Source of the DNA: Sphingobium cupriresistens
GTDB taxonomy: Bacteria; Pseudomonadota; Alphaproteobacteria; Sphingomonadales; Sphingomonadaceae
Assembly (NCBI RefSeq): GCF_004152865.1
Contig: NZ_SEOO01000002.1
Span: 178,310-242,309, forward strand
Direction: 5' to 3'
DNA length: 64,000 bases
Notes under the pieces: model-generated
Database searches by the model: none
Seen by the model: only the letters and a program-made list of their open reading frames with translations
Told to the model about the DNA's origin: nothing
Part shown: piece by piece, positions 1 through 9,856 of the stretch
Position numbering within the stretch: position 1 is the stretch's first letter
Layout: each line of letters begins with the position of its first letter
Translations under genes and position numbers: made by a program

Positions 1-765
1 GCACCGGCTGTCGAACAACGCCTGCGGTCCGCGCAGCCAAGCGAGGAACAAGAGCGCGGCCCCGCCCAGCACGACCGCAAAGCTGAGGAAGCGCGCCGCC
101 TGCTCCCGCGCCATCCAGTGGCGCAGGGCGAAGGCGGCGGCGAAGAGCGCGACATAGGGCAGCGCCTCGCTCGAAATCTGGAGCCAGAGCGCCAGCGCCA
201 GCCCCGCGACCATCCCGCCGCGCGCTGACCGCGTGTCGAGCGCGCCGCACAGAGCCAGCGTCGCCATGGCGATCTGCCAGCCATGATGATCGATCCGCAG
301 CGGGGTGAACTGCACCAGGATGCTGGGACTGGTCAGCAGCAGCGCGACGGCGAGCAGGGCGATGCCGCTGCCCGCCACGCGCCGCGCCGCTACGACCAGC
401 GCAGCGGTCAGCCCGCCGAGCAGCAGCAGCGGCACGAGCGCGCAGGCGATCAGTTCCGCGCCCGCCGCGCCTATCATCGGCGTCAGCGGCAGGATCACGC
501 CCGCGATCGGCATATCGACGATCCGCGACCAATGCATCGGCCCGCCAAGCGGCGGGTTCACCCGATGCTGGCTGACGTCCCAGAAACCCTGCCCGCCGAT
601 CCAGTCGCGCACCTGCGCCAGGCGCATCGCATCGTCGGGATCGCGAAAGGCGAGCGTGGAGAAATCGCCCCGGAACAGCCAGAGCATCGCCATGCTGCAC
701 AGCAGCCAGGCGAGCAGCGCCCAGAGCGCGGTGCGCGGGGCGTCAGGCGCGCGCGAATATGCCAT
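1..765 (-). CDS. GT-C-like polytopic membrane protein (C-terminal part outside window)
   Basis: Open reading frame of 255 codons running off the left edge, starting at an ATG that lies 23 bases inside the end of the GtrA gene, so the two are probably translationally coupled. The protein has a first membrane segment near residues 12-32, then a loop with FRDPDDAMRL and MHWSRIVDMP, then several Leu/Ala-rich membrane segments. An acidic pair in the first external loop is typical of GT-C glycosyltransferases that use lipid-linked sugars (STT3/ArnT type). The family assignment is inference. With GtrA next door the role is probably surface glycan assembly or modification. Confidence 0.7.
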   Translation of the reverse strand, partial: MAYSRAPDAPRTALWALLAWLLCSMAMLWLFRGDFSTLAFRDPDDAMRLAQVRDWIGGQGFWDVSQHRVNPPLGGPMHWSRIVDMPIAGVILPLTPMIGAAGAELIACALVPLLLLGGLTAALVVAARRVAGSGIALLAVALLLTSPSILVQFTPLRIDHHGWQIAMATLALCGALDTRSARGGMVAGLALALWLQISSEALPYVALFAAAFALRHWMAREQAARFLSFAVVLGGAALLFLAWLRGPQALFDSRC

Positions 766-1141
766 ATTTGCGGATCGCATAGACGGTCAGGAAACTGGCC
801 GGGACCGACAGCAGCTTCGCCAGCGCTGGCGGCAGGCCTAGGGCGCTGAGCGCGCCGACCAGCGCCATGGTGATGCCCATGCCTACAGCCGCGCTGACCA
901 CGAATCCGATGCGCTGGCCGTGCGTCGGACCCCGCGCCAAGTCGAAGACGAAACGGATGCTGATGACCCAATGGACCACCAGTCCGACCAGATAACCGCC
1001 CAGCGCGGCGATCATCGGCGCCGCGCCGCCATGGTCCAATATCAGGAAGGCGGCGAAGTCGCTTGCCAGCGCGGCGACGCTCGCCAGCAGATAGCGGGCG
1101 AACATCAACCGCGCGACCAGCGCGCCGATCCGCTCCGCCAT
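743..1141 (-). CDS. GtrA family membrane protein
   Basis: A 132-residue protein with four predicted membrane helices, the usual size and layout of GtrA. GtrA-type proteins are thought to flip lipid-linked sugars across the inner membrane for O-antigen or cell-wall glycosylation. Recognisable family features are the N-terminal RYLLASVAALASDF segment and the Lys/Arg-containing C-terminal loop YAIRKYGIFA. It starts 5 bases after the flavin oxidoreductase gene and overlaps the GT-C-like gene downstream, forming a three-gene surface-glycan unit. The sugar is unknown. Confidence 0.85.
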   Translation of the reverse strand: MAERIGALVARLMFARYLLASVAALASDFAAFLILDHGGAAPMIAALGGYLVGLVVHWVISIRFVFDLARGPTHGQRIGFVVSAAVGMGITMALVGALSALGLPPALAKLLSVPASFLTVYAIRKYGIFARA

Positions 1142-1146
1142 GGCGG

Positions 1147-2691
1147 TTAGGCGGCCTTCAATCGTGAGGGTACGGCGCGGACGCTGGCCAGCGCGGCCTG
1201 CGTATCGGCATCAGCACCATCGATCTGGCCCTCCTCGCCGGCCTCATGATATTCGGCGTCCTCGTTCACGCTCCACACGTCATGGACGCGGGCGCCCGCC
1301 ACGATGTTGCGGACGGTCAGCATCGCCGTCATCATCGCATGATCCTGGTTGTTATAGCGGTGCATGCCGTTGCGCCCGACCATGTGCAGCGTGGGATAGC
1401 GCGATTCCAGTTCGCTGCGCATCGCCAGCACATTGGCGGCATAGTCGTCGTCATAGACCGGATAGGCCTTTTCCTGCCGCACCACCGCGCCGCCCACGAC
1501 ATCGTCGGGGTTGCAGAGGCCCAGTTGCGCCATTTCGCGGGTGGCGAGCGCGATCAGGTCGGCGTCGGACGCGGACCACAGGCCATCGCCCTCGAAACAG
1601 AAATATTCCAGACCCACGCAGGCGAGCGAAGGATCGGGCACCATTTCGGGCGACCAACTGCGGAAATTCTGGATGCGGCCGACCTGCACCTTGCTGTCGT
1701 GGATATAGATCCAGTTATCGGGGAAGATATCCTCCCCCTTCACCATCAGCGCCACGGTCAGGAAGTCGCGATATTTCAGGTCCATCGCCTGGGGCAGCGT
1801 GTCCGGCAACGGGTGGATACGCCCGGCCAGTTCGCGCATCGGCGCGGACGAGATCACATGGGCGGCATAGATGACGACATCGCCCTCCGGCCCCTGCGCC
1901 ACAAGGCGCCATGCGCCGTTCGCCTGGTCTTCCTCCAGCCGCTTGAAGCTATGCGCCATCAGCACTTGGTTGCCGCCTTCCACCACCCGGTCGCGCGCGG
2001 CTTCCCACATCATGCCGGGGCCAAGGCGCGGATAGCGGAACGTCTCCAGCAATGTCTTGGTCGCCATGCCGTCATTGGGCCGCTTGTTGAGGCCGAGCGA
2101 GCGTTTCAGCCCGTCGACCACCGCGCCCCAGAGCGACAGGCCCTTGATCCGCTGCGCCGCCCAGTCGGCCGACATTTCGTCGCAGGGCATCCCCCACACT
2201 TTTTCGGTATAGGTCTTGAAGAAGATGGAGAACAGCTTGTGGCCGAAGGCGTTGACGGTCCAGTCCTGAAACGAACGCACGTTGCGGTTCGGGAACAGCC
2301 GGGCCTTGGCGAAGCTCGCCATGCAGAGGGTCGAGCGCCAGATGCCCAGATTCCACAATGCTTCGAACGCGCGCAGCGGATAGCTGTAGAATTTGCCTTC
2401 ATAATAGATGCGGCTCATGCGCGGCCGCTGGATGAAGTCGTCAGGCAGGATTTCATTCCACAGGTCCACGACCTGCTGCGACTTGGAAAAGAAGCGGTGC
2501 CCGCCAATGTCGAACCGGAAGCCGTCCAGTTCCACCGTGCGGCTGATGCCGCCGACATAGACCGGGTCTTTCTCGACCACCGTCACGCGCAGGCCCTGCT
2601 TCGTCAGCAGATAGGCAGCGGTCAGGCCCGCAGGGCCGGCGCCTATGATGGCAACATCTACGCTTTGATCGGTACGCGGCATGGCAGGCAA
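1147..2691 (-). CDS. FAD/NAD(P)-dependent oxidoreductase of the amine-oxidase / UDP-galactopyranose-mutase-like group
   Basis: A 514-residue protein. The N-terminal Rossmann dinucleotide fold [17 protein letters not shown] (residues about 13-29) is followed by an acidic strand end, VVEKD, and then by GGISRTV and GGHRFF, the pattern of protoporphyrinogen oxidase, phytoene desaturase and UDP-galactopyranose mutase relatives. The central [10 protein letters not shown] region and C-terminal YPVYDDDY and [11 protein letters not shown] fit the flavoprotein family often found beside glycan export genes. The substrate cannot be read from sequence. It is first in a tight run with GtrA and the GT-C-like gene, which suggests modification of a nucleotide- or lipid-linked sugar. 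Confidence 0.8.
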   Translation of the reverse strand: MPAMPRTDQSVDVAIIGAGPAGLTAAYLLTKQGLRVTVVEKDPVYVGGISRTVELDGFRFDIGGHRFFSKSQQVVDLWNEILPDDFIQRPRMSRIYYEGKFYSYPLRAFEALWNLGIWRSTLCMASFAKARLFPNRNVRSFQDWTVNAFGHKLFSIFFKTYTEKVWGMPCDEMSADWAAQRIKGLSLWGAVVDGLKRSLGLNKRPNDGMATKTLLETFRYPRLGPGMMWEAARDRVVEGGNQVLMAHSFKRLEEDQANGAWRLVAQGPEGDVVIYAAHVISSAPMRELAGRIHPLPDTLPQAMDLKYRDFLTVALMVKGEDIFPDNWIYIHDSKVQVGRIQNFRSWSPEMVPDPSLACVGLEYFCFEGDGLWSASDADLIALATREMAQLGLCNPDDVVGGAVVRQEKAYPVYDDDYAANVLAMRSELESRYPTLHMVGRNGMHRYNNQDHAMMTAMLTVRNIVAGARVHDVWSVNEDAEYHEAGEEGQIDGADADTQAALASVRAVPSRLKAA

Positions 2692-2797
2692 TTCCCCCGG
2701 AAGATCGTTCGTCCCTGCCGGAGTGAAGGAAATCTTCTAAGGAGTGGTTAATGCGCGGTAAGGATGACAAGGCGGGTCAGATGGCGCGCATGACAAA

Positions 2798-2825
2798 GGG
2801 CCGCTCCATGGGCATGGAACGGCCC
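2798..2825 (-). terminator. Hairpin downstream of the UrcA gene
   Basis: Two 13-base arms around GGGCCGCTCCATG pair with a single mismatch and a 2-3 base loop. The hairpin lies about 40 bases after the UrcA stop codon. On the minus strand it is followed by CTTTGTC, a short T run, so it is a weak rho-independent terminator for UrcA. Confidence 0.55.
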
Positions 2826-2863
2826 CCTGCAGTTCCCCTTCGTGCGGGGAAAGCGGAATCTTC

Positions 2864-3196
2864 TCAGCTCTGGCGCTGGGCCAGCGTGCTCAGGTCGCTG
2901 CGCGCGCCGTCGATCGCGCTGCCGAAGCAGGCGCGATAATCCTCCGTCACGGGCAGGATGGAGCCGTTGACATAGCCGCACACCTGCTTGGCGGCGCGCG
3001 TCACGCGCGAATCGGCGCGGCGCATACCATTGGCGCTGGCCAGGTTGAGATCGGCGACGGACACGGCGAGCGTACGTGTTTCAGTGCCGGCGCGGCCGTC
3101 CACGATCACATCCATGTCATTGCTGCCGGCGCTCGCCACGCCGGGCAGCGCAAGGGCCATAACGGCGGCCATGGCCACCCAGGTTTTCTTGGTCAT
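2864..3196 (-). CDS. UrcA family secreted protein
   Basis: A 110-residue protein with a clear signal peptide (MTKKTWVAMAAVMALALPGV, cleavage after VASA). The mature part carries the UrcA pattern: VSVADLNLAS near the start, R-AAK-VC at residue 73 and C at residue 90, giving one probable disulfide. The start at 3196 is supported by AGGAGA seven bases upstream; the longer reading to 3502 runs through non-coding sequence. UrcA proteins are common in sphingomonads and have no established function. It stands alone between purH and the flavin oxidoreductase. Confidence 0.85.
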   Translation of the reverse strand: MTKKTWVAMAAVMALALPGVASAGSNDMDVIVDGRAGTETRTLAVSVADLNLASANGMRRADSRVTRAAKQVCGYVNGSILPVTEDYRACFGSAIDGARSDLSTLAQRQS

Positions 3197-3333
3197 CCTG
3201 TATCTCCTGTCGAACATTGTTCGGATTGTCTGCCCCGCGTCTGACGTGGAAACAGGGTCCCGCTCTAAATAAGCGCACAGGGGGTTGTTGAAAAGAGGCC
3301 AGTTGATAAAAAGTGGCGGTTTTCCGCGATTTT

Positions 3334-3364
3334 GCGGGTGCGAAGAGATTTTGTTCGCACCCGC
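3334..3364. other. Perfect 11-bp hairpin between purH and UrcA
   Basis: Arms GCGGGTGCGAA and TTCGCACCCGC pair perfectly across a 9-base loop. It lies 65 bases past the purH stop and about 140 bases upstream of the UrcA start. Neither strand shows a proper T run after the stem, so a classic intrinsic terminator is not proved. It may still end purH transcripts, stabilise a 3' end, or fold in the UrcA leader. Confidence 0.5.
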
Positions 3365-3428
3365 ATCAGGCTTTTCGTCGCTGCATTTCCCAAATCGTTG
3401 ATCATAAGGGATCGACGCTGACCTGCTT

Positions 3429-5018
3429 TTAGTGCCGGAAGTGGCGCATCCCTGTGAAGACCATCGCCAGGCCCGCTTCGTCCGCCGCGGCGATGACCTC
3501 ATCGTCGCGGATCGATCCGCCCGGCTGGATGACCGCCGTCGCGCCGGCCTCCACCGCCGCCAGCAAGCCGTCGGCGAAGGGGAAGAAGGCGTCGGAGGCG
3601 ACCGCCGAACCGATCGTGCGCGGTGCGGCCCAGCCGGCCTTTTCGGCGGCGTCCTTCGCCTTCCACGCGGCGATGCGGGCGGATTCGAGGCGGTTCATCT
3701 GGCCCGCGCCCACGCCCGCGGTGCTGCCGTCCTTGGCATAGACGATGGCGTTCGATTTCACATGCTTGGCGACGGTCCAGGCGAACAGGCAGTCCTTAAG
3801 TTCCTGATCGGTCGGGGCGCGCCTGGTCACGACCTTCAGCGCGTCGCGGTCAACCTGGCCATTGTCGCGACTTTGCACCAGCAGGCCGCCGGCGATGCTC
3901 TTGATCTGGAGGCCGGTCCGCGCGGGATCGGGCAGGTCGCCGGTCAGCAGCAGGCGCAGATTCTTCTTCTTCGCGAAGATCGCCTTGGCCGCGTCATCAG
4001 CATCGGGCGCGGCGACGACTTCGGTGAAGATGCCGCTGATCGCCTCGGCGGTCGGGCCGTCAAGCGGGCGGTTGACGGCGATGATGCCGCCGAACGCCGA
4101 CACGCTGTCGCAGGCGAGCGCGGCTTCATAGGCTTCGATCAGGGTGTCGCCGGTCGCCACGCCGCAGGGGTTGGCGTGCTTGACGATCACCACGGTCGGC
4201 GGGCCATCGCGAAACTCGCTGACCAGCTCCAGCGCGGCGTCGGCATCGTTATAATTATTGTAGCTGAGTTCCTTGCCCTGGATCTGTTGCGCCTGGGCGA
4301 TGCCCTTGGCGGACGGCCCGGTGGGCAGATAGAGCGCGGCGGACTGGTGCGGGTTTTCGCCGTAGCGCAGCGTGGTGGACAGCGTGCTGGCTACGGCCAG
4401 CGTATCGGGGAACATCATGCCCTGATCGGCGAAGGCGAACCAGCTGGCGATCATCGAATCATAGGCGGCGGTGGCGGCATAGGCCTTGGCCGCGAGCATC
4501 CGGCGGAAATCGTAGCTGGTCGCGCCACCCTTCTCCGCCATTTCGGCGATCAGCCGGGCATAGTCGGCGGGATCGGTGACGATCGCCACGCTCTCGTGAT
4601 TCTTGGCCGCGGAACGGACCATCGACGGGCCGCCGATATCGATATTTTCGATGATCTCCTCGCGTTCCGCCCCCTTGGCGACCGTGGCGGCGAAGGGGTA
4701 GAGGTTGACGACCACCAGATCGATCGCGCCGATTTCATGTTCGTCCATCGACGCGACATGTTCGGGGTTGTTGCGGACGGCGAGCAGGCCGCCATGGACC
4801 TTGGGGTGCAGCGTCTTGACGCGGCCGTCCATCATTTCGGGGAAGCCGGTAAGGTCGGAAATATCCATCACCTCAAGGCCTGCTTCGCGCAGCGCCTTGG
4901 CGGTGCCGCCGGTCGACACCAGTTCGACGCCATGTTTGCCCAGCGCCGTGCCCAGTTCGATCAGCCCGGCCTTGTCGGACACGGACAAGAGGGCGCGTTT
5001 GATGGGGTAGTCGGTCAT
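3429..5018 (-). CDS. purH: Bifunctional AICAR transformylase / IMP cyclohydrolase
   Basis: A 529-residue PurH, the last two steps of purine synthesis (AICAR + 10-formyl-THF to FAICAR, then ring closure to IMP). The N-terminal cyclohydrolase (MGS-like) domain begins [12 protein letters not shown] and contains [13 protein letters not shown] and [13 protein letters not shown]. The transformylase domain has [13 protein letters not shown] and the catalytic-loop motif KHANPCGVA. The C-terminus FTGMRHFRH is typical. I chose the ATG at 5018 ([12 protein letters not shown]), which matches the usual N-terminus; the upstream extension to 5096 is not conserved-looking. It follows the heparinase-like gene with a 167-base gap in which I see no gene. 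Confidence 0.97.
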   Translation of the reverse strand: MTDYPIKRALLSVSDKAGLIELGTALGKHGVELVSTGGTAKALREAGLEVMDISDLTGFPEMMDGRVKTLHPKVHGGLLAVRNNPEHVASMDEHEIGAIDLVVVNLYPFAATVAKGAEREEIIENIDIGGPSMVRSAAKNHESVAIVTDPADYARLIAEMAEKGGATSYDFRRMLAAKAYAATAAYDSMIASWFAFADQGMMFPDTLAVASTLSTTLRYGENPHQSAALYLPTGPSAKGIAQAQQIQGKELSYNNYNDADAALELVSEFRDGPPTVVIVKHANPCGVATGDTLIEAYEAALACDSVSAFGGIIAVNRPLDGPTAEAISGIFTEVVAAPDADDAAKAIFAKKKNLRLLLTGDLPDPARTGLQIKSIAGGLLVQSRDNGQVDRDALKVVTRRAPTDQELKDCLFAWTVAKHVKSNAIVYAKDGSTAGVGAGQMNRLESARIAAWKAKDAAEKAGWAAPRTIGSAVASDAFFPFADGLLAAVEAGATAVIQPGGSIRDDEVIAAADEAGLAMVFTGMRHFRH

Positions 5019-5185
5019 GAGGAAGGCGCTTTCTGGTTTACGAGACGGCTTTGCGCCGGTCCATAAGGCCCGACGTCGGAAAAATACAGCCCGCAAGCGA
5101 CAGCGCGGCGAAAGGCTGTTGCGTAGAGATTGGGGTGAGGGCCAAAGCGTCCGTGCGCCTATAGCCCAGGATCAGCCGCGGGTCG

Positions 5186-6952
5186 TCATCCGACCCGCTT
5201 GAACAGCCAGCCGATGCTCGATCCGCCCGGCAGCGCTTCGCTGGTCACGACCAGCTGCTTGGTCGGATGGGGGCGGCCGTCGCCGTCGACCCACAGGCTG
5301 TCCTCGACGCTCAACACGCCTGCGCCGGTGCGATATTGCCACAGCGCGCCCTGGTCGATGCGCAGCAGCGCCCCCATATTGTCTGCGGTCAGCGTCGGCT
5401 CGACCCCCGGCGCGAGGTGGAAGCGCAACTGCACCGGCTGTTTGCCGCGCTTGCGGCGGCGTTCGGCGGGGGTCAGCATATCCTCGCCCCGGATTTCCTT
5501 GCCGTCGCCGCTCATCATCAGCAGGCGGCGGTGGACATAGCCCAGCCGCCGGACATAGCCGTCATGCGACAGGTCCAGCCGGCTGCCATTGTCCAGCTCC
5601 TGCCGGTTCAGCTCGACCTCTGTCACGCCCTTGCCCAGCGTCCCGTCGGGCAGCAGCGCGGTCGAATTATTGTCATTGAGGATCAGCGTGCTGTGCGCGG
5701 CGGTGGTGCGCAGCCCCTGCGCCAGGTCGCGGGGAATCCACGCCCCCTCCAGCGCCGCGCCGCCGCAATTGACCACCAGCCGCAGCGGCCCGTCACTGAT
5801 CTCGATCGCGCCGGTTGAGGCGCAGCCCGCCTCGGCGAGGCGCGCGACCGGGGGCGGGGCGGCGTCGATCTGCAGCACGGTCGATCCCGCTGCGATCCGT
5901 TGATAGCCCCAGTCGCGCGCCTGGCGCAGCGGTCGGGCGCGCACCTGGCTCGCCGCGACCACGGAGGACACCAGGTCGGGGTCGATCGCGCCGGAACCCT
6001 GCCAGTTGCCCAGGCCACCATCGCCATGGGCGAGGCCCAGCAGCGCCGGGACCGCGCGGTTCAATCCTTCGGTCAGGCAGGCGGGCGGGGCTTCGCGGCG
6101 CACGTCATAGACGGCGCGCAGCATGGACAGCAGCATCACCGCTTCCAGTTGCGCCAGCGGGGAGCGCGACACGATGCCGCCGTCAGGGTGGAAGCCGCTG
6201 TCGATCGCGCGCTTCAGGCCTGCTTCGCCGAACAGCTTGCGCGCCGCCCCGCCGGGGATCAGCAGCGCGGCGGCGACGATGCCGCACCAGGCGACCAGCC
6301 GGGGCAGGCCCATCGGCGCCTTGTCGGCGCTGCGGTCGAGGTGGCGCGCGGTGCGGGCGATGCAGTTCAGCACCAGCGAGCGGTAGACGAGGTCGCTGGA
6401 CGAGAGGATCAGCGGCGCATGGGCAGTCCAGAAGAGCAGCCGCCAGCCGGCATTGTCCGCGCGCCAGGCCGGTTCGCTGGGCGTTTCATGATGGGCCGCC
6501 AGCCATTTGCGCATTATGCTTTCGGCGATCGGCGCACCCTGTTCACGGCTTGCGCTGCTGGCCAGGTCGCGCAGCCAGCGGAAGCCGTGGAGATAGTCGG
6601 CAAAGGCCGGGCCGACCGACAATTTGGCGAAATCGAGCGCATCGACCGGCAGCTTGTGGCCGCGGAACAGGAAATAACCCGCCCGCATCGCCGCGCCCGC
6701 CCGGCCGTCGCCGGGGATGGCGTCGTCGGGCACCGCCAGCAGCTTCAGCGGATATTTGCCGCGCAGCTTGCGGCCGTGGATCGGCGTCTTCCAGCTGAGT
6801 AGATAGAATTGATTGGCGATCTTCTGGGCCAATGACAGCCCCTTGTCATCCGCGACGCGGATGAGACGCTTGCCTTGCTCTATGCCATCGTCGCCGGCTT
6901 CCGGTGCAGCGTCGGGGGTGGAGCGGCTGGCGATGCGCCGATAGTCGTTCAC
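5186..6952 (-). CDS. Heparinase II/III family protein
   Basis: A 588-residue protein with an alpha-helical N-terminal half (residues about 50-330) and a C-terminal beta-rich domain that fits the heparinase II/III-like fold; [12 protein letters not shown] and [15 protein letters not shown] carry the His, Asn and Tyr residues expected near the lyase site. Relatives cleave uronic-acid polysaccharides by beta-elimination. No signal peptide is evident, so a cytoplasmic or atypically exported role in cell-wall or glycan turnover is likely. Its ATG overlaps the rpe stop by 4 bases, so it is coupled to rpe and probably belongs to the rsmB-PAS-rpe run. The substrate is unknown. Confidence 0.85.
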   Translation of the reverse strand: MNDYRRIASRSTPDAAPEAGDDGIEQGKRLIRVADDKGLSLAQKIANQFYLLSWKTPIHGRKLRGKYPLKLLAVPDDAIPGDGRAGAAMRAGYFLFRGHKLPVDALDFAKLSVGPAFADYLHGFRWLRDLASSASREQGAPIAESIMRKWLAAHHETPSEPAWRADNAGWRLLFWTAHAPLILSSSDLVYRSLVLNCIARTARHLDRSADKAPMGLPRLVAWCGIVAAALLIPGGAARKLFGEAGLKRAIDSGFHPDGGIVSRSPLAQLEAVMLLSMLRAVYDVRREAPPACLTEGLNRAVPALLGLAHGDGGLGNWQGSGAIDPDLVSSVVAASQVRARPLRQARDWGYQRIAAGSTVLQIDAAPPPVARLAEAGCASTGAIEISDGPLRLVVNCGGAALEGAWIPRDLAQGLRTTAAHSTLILNDNNSTALLPDGTLGKGVTEVELNRQELDNGSRLDLSHDGYVRRLGYVHRRLLMMSGDGKEIRGEDMLTPAERRRKRGKQPVQLRFHLAPGVEPTLTADNMGALLRIDQGALWQYRTGAGVLSVEDSLWVDGDGRPHPTKQLVVTSEALPGGSSIGWLFKRVG

Positions 6953-7611
6953 CCGCCCCGCAGCTTCCTGATATTGTCGGCATAGGCGGAGGGGCCGCCA
7001 CGGAAGGTGGCGGTGCCGGCCACCAGAACGTCCGCGCCCGCGTCGATCGCCTTGGGCGCGGTGGTGAAATCGATGCCGCCGTCGACCTGCAGATGGATAT
7101 CGCGGCCCGACTTGTCGATCATCTTGCGGATCGCTTCGATCTTGCGCAGCTGGTTTTCGATGAAGCTCTGCCCGCCGAAACCGGGGTTGACGCTCATCAC
7201 CAGGATCAGATCGACGTCATCGATCAGATAGTCGAGCATCTTGGCCGGGGTGCCGGGGTTCAGCACCACGCCCGCCTTCACGCCCAGCGACTTGATATGC
7301 TGGACGGTACGGTGGATGTGCGGCCCGGCTTCGGGATGGACGGTGATGATGTCGGACCCGGCGGCGGCAAACGCCTCCAGATACTGATCGACCGGAGAAA
7401 TCATCAGATGGACGTCGAAGGTTTTCTGCGTGTGCGGGCGCAGCGCCTTCACCACATTCGGGCCGATGGTGATGTTCGGCACGAAATGGCCGTCCATGAC
7501 GTCGATATGCACCCAGTCGCAGCCCGCTTCGTCAATGGCGCGCACCTCCTCGCCCAGGCGGGCGAAGTCGGCGGAGAGGATGGAGGGCGAGATGAGAATG
7601 GAACGGGTCAT
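6949..7611 (-). CDS. rpe: Ribulose-phosphate 3-epimerase
   Basis: A 220-residue TIM-barrel enzyme of the pentose phosphate pathway that interconverts ribulose 5-phosphate and xylulose 5-phosphate. Diagnostic segments are [29 protein letters not shown] (metal-binding His/Asp), [17 protein letters not shown], and VDGGID with a C-terminal phosphate-binding VAGTATF. The length matches the family. Its stop overlaps the start of the heparinase-like gene by 4 bases, and the PAS protein gene lies 78 bases upstream. Confidence 0.97.
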   Translation of the reverse strand: MTRSILISPSILSADFARLGEEVRAIDEAGCDWVHIDVMDGHFVPNITIGPNVVKALRPHTQKTFDVHLMISPVDQYLEAFAAAGSDIITVHPEAGPHIHRTVQHIKSLGVKAGVVLNPGTPAKMLDYLIDDVDLILVMSVNPGFGGQSFIENQLRKIEAIRKMIDKSGRDIHLQVDGGIDFTTAPKAIDAGADVLVAGTATFRGGPSAYADNIRKLRGG

Positions 7612-7689
7612 TAACCGTTCGCCTTAATCGCCGCCGGAGGCGAGGGCAACGGACATTTGCAGGCGTGTCGCGATCTTCGTCCGCGCGGA

Positions 7690-8181
7690 TCAGAGCATCA
7701 CGAAAATCGTGGGGTCCAGCCGCTGCGACGCGGGCGCGCCGCGGGGCAGCAACTGCTTGACGCCATGCAGCCCGACCACGGCCCCGTCATCGTCCAGCAC
7801 CGGCGCGGCGATCAGCCGCATCGCGCATTGGCCCGCGCCGTCGATCTGGTTGATATCGACGTCCAGCGTGAAGCCGCGCTTGTGGCGGATAGCGTAGGCG
7901 CGCAGTCGCTCCATCGCGTCGCGCGATTCCGGGGTGTAAAGCGACACGGACAGCGGCCGCGATACCGGGCTGTCCCGCTCCAGCCCGAATATGTCATAGA
8001 CGCCGGCGGTCCAGTTGAGTGCATTGTCGGCCAGGTTGCAATGCCACAGCCCCAGCCCCCGTTCCGCCAGCGCCGCATCGTTGCGGGCGATGCTGGAATC
8101 GAGCAGCACCGGGGCAAGATGTTCCCGCAGGTCGTAGAGCGGCCAACTATGATTCAGAGGAAGAGGCTCGATCGGACGCAC
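7690..8181 (-). CDS. PAS-fold protein
   Basis: A 163-residue soluble protein with one PAS-like domain: GLGLWHCNLADNALNWTAGV, YDIFGLERD, SVSLYTPESRDAM and a closing strand AAPVLDDDGAVVGLHGVK, the typical PAS/PAC layout (residues about 45-150). No output domain is present, so it would act through a partner or as a small sensor. I prefer the GTG at 8181, which has AAAAGG ahead of it; a TTG at 8223 would extend it by 14 residues. It sits between rsmB and rpe. Ligand and partner are unknown. Confidence 0.7.
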   Translation of the reverse strand: MRPIEPLPLNHSWPLYDLREHLAPVLLDSSIARNDAALAERGLGLWHCNLADNALNWTAGVYDIFGLERDSPVSRPLSVSLYTPESRDAMERLRAYAIRHKRGFTLDVDINQIDGAGQCAMRLIAAPVLDDDGAVVGLHGVKQLLPRGAPASQRLDPTIFVML

Positions 8182-8232
8182 GGGGCACCTTTTACGCGGG
8201 AAAACCCTCTCTAAGCTGATCAAGGTTAAGGC

Positions 8233-9525
8233 TTAGTTCGCCCTCTTGGCAAGCCTGGCGATGAAAAATCCGTCCGCGCCGCCCTGCGCCGCCAGCGTGT
8301 CGGGCAATGTCCGCAGCCAGCCCTGTGTCGCGGGGGCGATGCCTTCGGGTGTTTCGCCAGCTTCGATCGGTAGCAGCGCGAAGTCGGGGTGGGCGGCCAG
8401 GAAGCGTTCGACCTGTTCTTCGCCCTCGGCCCGTTCCAGGGAGCAGGTGGCGTAGATGATGCGGCCGCCGGGCTTCAGCCAGTTGGCGGCGCGGGCCAAC
8501 AGGGCGCTTTGCAATTCCGCCAGCTCTGCGATCTGGCGCGGGCCGATGCGGTGCAGCACATCGGGGTGGCGGCGATAAATGCCGGTCGCGGTGCAGGGCG
8601 CGTCGAGCAGGATCGCGTCCACCGGTGCGTCCGGCTCCCATGTCCGCAGATCGGCGGTCGTAACCTCGGCGGTCAGGCCGGTGCGGGCCAGATTCTCCGT
8701 CAGCCGCTCCAGCCGCTTGCTCGACTGGTCGATCGCGGTGACGCGCCAGCCGGCCGCCGCCAACTGCATCGTCTTGCCGCCCGGCGCGGCGCACAGGTCC
8801 AGCACATGGCCGCCTTCGCCCGGCCCCAGCAGCCGCGCGGCGCAGGAAGCGGCGATATCCTGCACCCACCAGGCGCCGTCCGCAAAGCCGGGCAAGGCGG
8901 GTATGGCCGCGCTTTCGGACAGGCGGACATGGCCGGGCGCGAACGACGCGCCATCCAGTTCAGCTGTCCACTTCGCTGTCTCGGCCGGATCGCGCAGGCT
9001 GATGTCGACCGGCGGCCGGATCGCATAGGCATGGGCGGCGGCCTGCGGCATCGCCTCGCCCCATTGAGCGCTCCAGCGTTCGGCGACCTGCGCGGGCAGG
9101 GTGGGGGGCGAGGGCAGGGCGGGGTCGCCGCGCGTCACCGTGCCGAACACGCCATGGACCAGCTTGCGCGGCCCGCCATCGACCAGCGGCAGTGCCGTGG
9201 CGATGGCGGCATGGGCCGGGGTGTCGAGCACCAGCGTCTGGACGAGCGCGATGCGCAGCACCATCCGCGCCTTCGCATCAGGCGGCAAAATCTGCCTGGT
9301 CGCGCCGTCGATCAGCGCGTCGAGATCGGGCAGGTGGCGCAGCGTTTCGGCCGCGATCGCATGGACCAGCGCGCGGTCGGCGGGCGGCAACCCCTGCGCC
9401 GCGCCATGCAGCGCCAGTTCCAGCGGATCGCCCCGGCGCAGCACCGCATCAAGCAGTTTGAGCGCCGCGCGACGGGCGGGAAGGCCGGGAACATCTTCGG
9501 GGCGGATTGCGGGACGGCGAGACAT
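8233..9525 (-). CDS. rsmB: 16S rRNA (cytosine-C5)-methyltransferase RsmB
   Basis: A 430-residue RsmB/Sun protein that methylates a cytosine (C967 in E. coli numbering) of 16S rRNA using S-adenosylmethionine. The N-terminal NusB-like RNA-binding domain (about residues 15-140) is followed by a Rossmann methyltransferase domain with motif I DLCAAPGGKT, the catalytic DAPCTATG motif with PC-Thr, and the second conserved cysteine in YATCSLERAEGEEQV. Length is normal. It is upstream of the PAS protein and rpe on the same strand with a short gap. Confidence 0.95.
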   Translation of the reverse strand: MSRRPAIRPEDVPGLPARRAALKLLDAVLRRGDPLELALHGAAQGLPPADRALVHAIAAETLRHLPDLDALIDGATRQILPPDAKARMVLRIALVQTLVLDTPAHAAIATALPLVDGGPRKLVHGVFGTVTRGDPALPSPPTLPAQVAERWSAQWGEAMPQAAAHAYAIRPPVDISLRDPAETAKWTAELDGASFAPGHVRLSESAAIPALPGFADGAWWVQDIAASCAARLLGPGEGGHVLDLCAAPGGKTMQLAAAGWRVTAIDQSSKRLERLTENLARTGLTAEVTTADLRTWEPDAPVDAILLDAPCTATGIYRRHPDVLHRIGPRQIAELAELQSALLARAANWLKPGGRIIYATCSLERAEGEEQVERFLAAHPDFALLPIEAGETPEGIAPATQGWLRTLPDTLAAQGGADGFFIARLAKRAN

Positions 9526-9550
9526 GGGCGGCCCCTACGCGCTTTCGCCC

Positions 9551-9856
9551 TTAAAGAAAATGGGAGACGCCAAAGCCCAGCCCCAGGAACAGCGCGATCC
9601 AGGACACTATGCCGACCCATAGCGCCAGCCAGTCCGACCGGCGTGGCTTGGGGCGGGCGCCCTTGGGCACCACCCGCAGGGAGGAGGGGATGCGATTGGC
9701 GCCGAATGTCGCGACCGCAATAAACCGTCGCCCCACGCCATGAAAGAAGCGGGCGGTGTGGCGGGAAAAGATATGATTGACGGTCAATTCCACGGCGAGG
9801 CCGCCGACCTGCCGAAACAGGAAGCTGGCCGCTTCACCGACAATCTCGTCCACCAT
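9551..9856 (-). CDS. Small single-span membrane protein coupled to htpX
   Basis: A 101-residue protein of unknown function. The first half is mixed (VGEAASFLFRQVGGLAVELTV), the middle is basic (residues about 63-75, KGARPKPRRS), and the C-terminus is one hydrophobic helix (WLALWVGIVSWIALFLGLGF). Its ATG shares a base with the htpX stop (TGATG), so translation is coupled to htpX. A role in membrane quality control is a guess from position only. Confidence 0.7.
   Translation of the reverse strand: MVDEIVGEAASFLFRQVGGLAVELTVNHIFSRHTARFFHGVGRRFIAVATFGANRIPSSLRVVPKGARPKPRRSDWLALWVGIVSWIALFLGLGFGVSHFL

Noticed and set aside
1246..2751. Long plus-strand frames opposite real genes (here and at 3432, 41443, 48296, 50698)
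   Set aside because: They mirror the codon pattern of the minus-strand genes and have no family motifs or ribosome sites.
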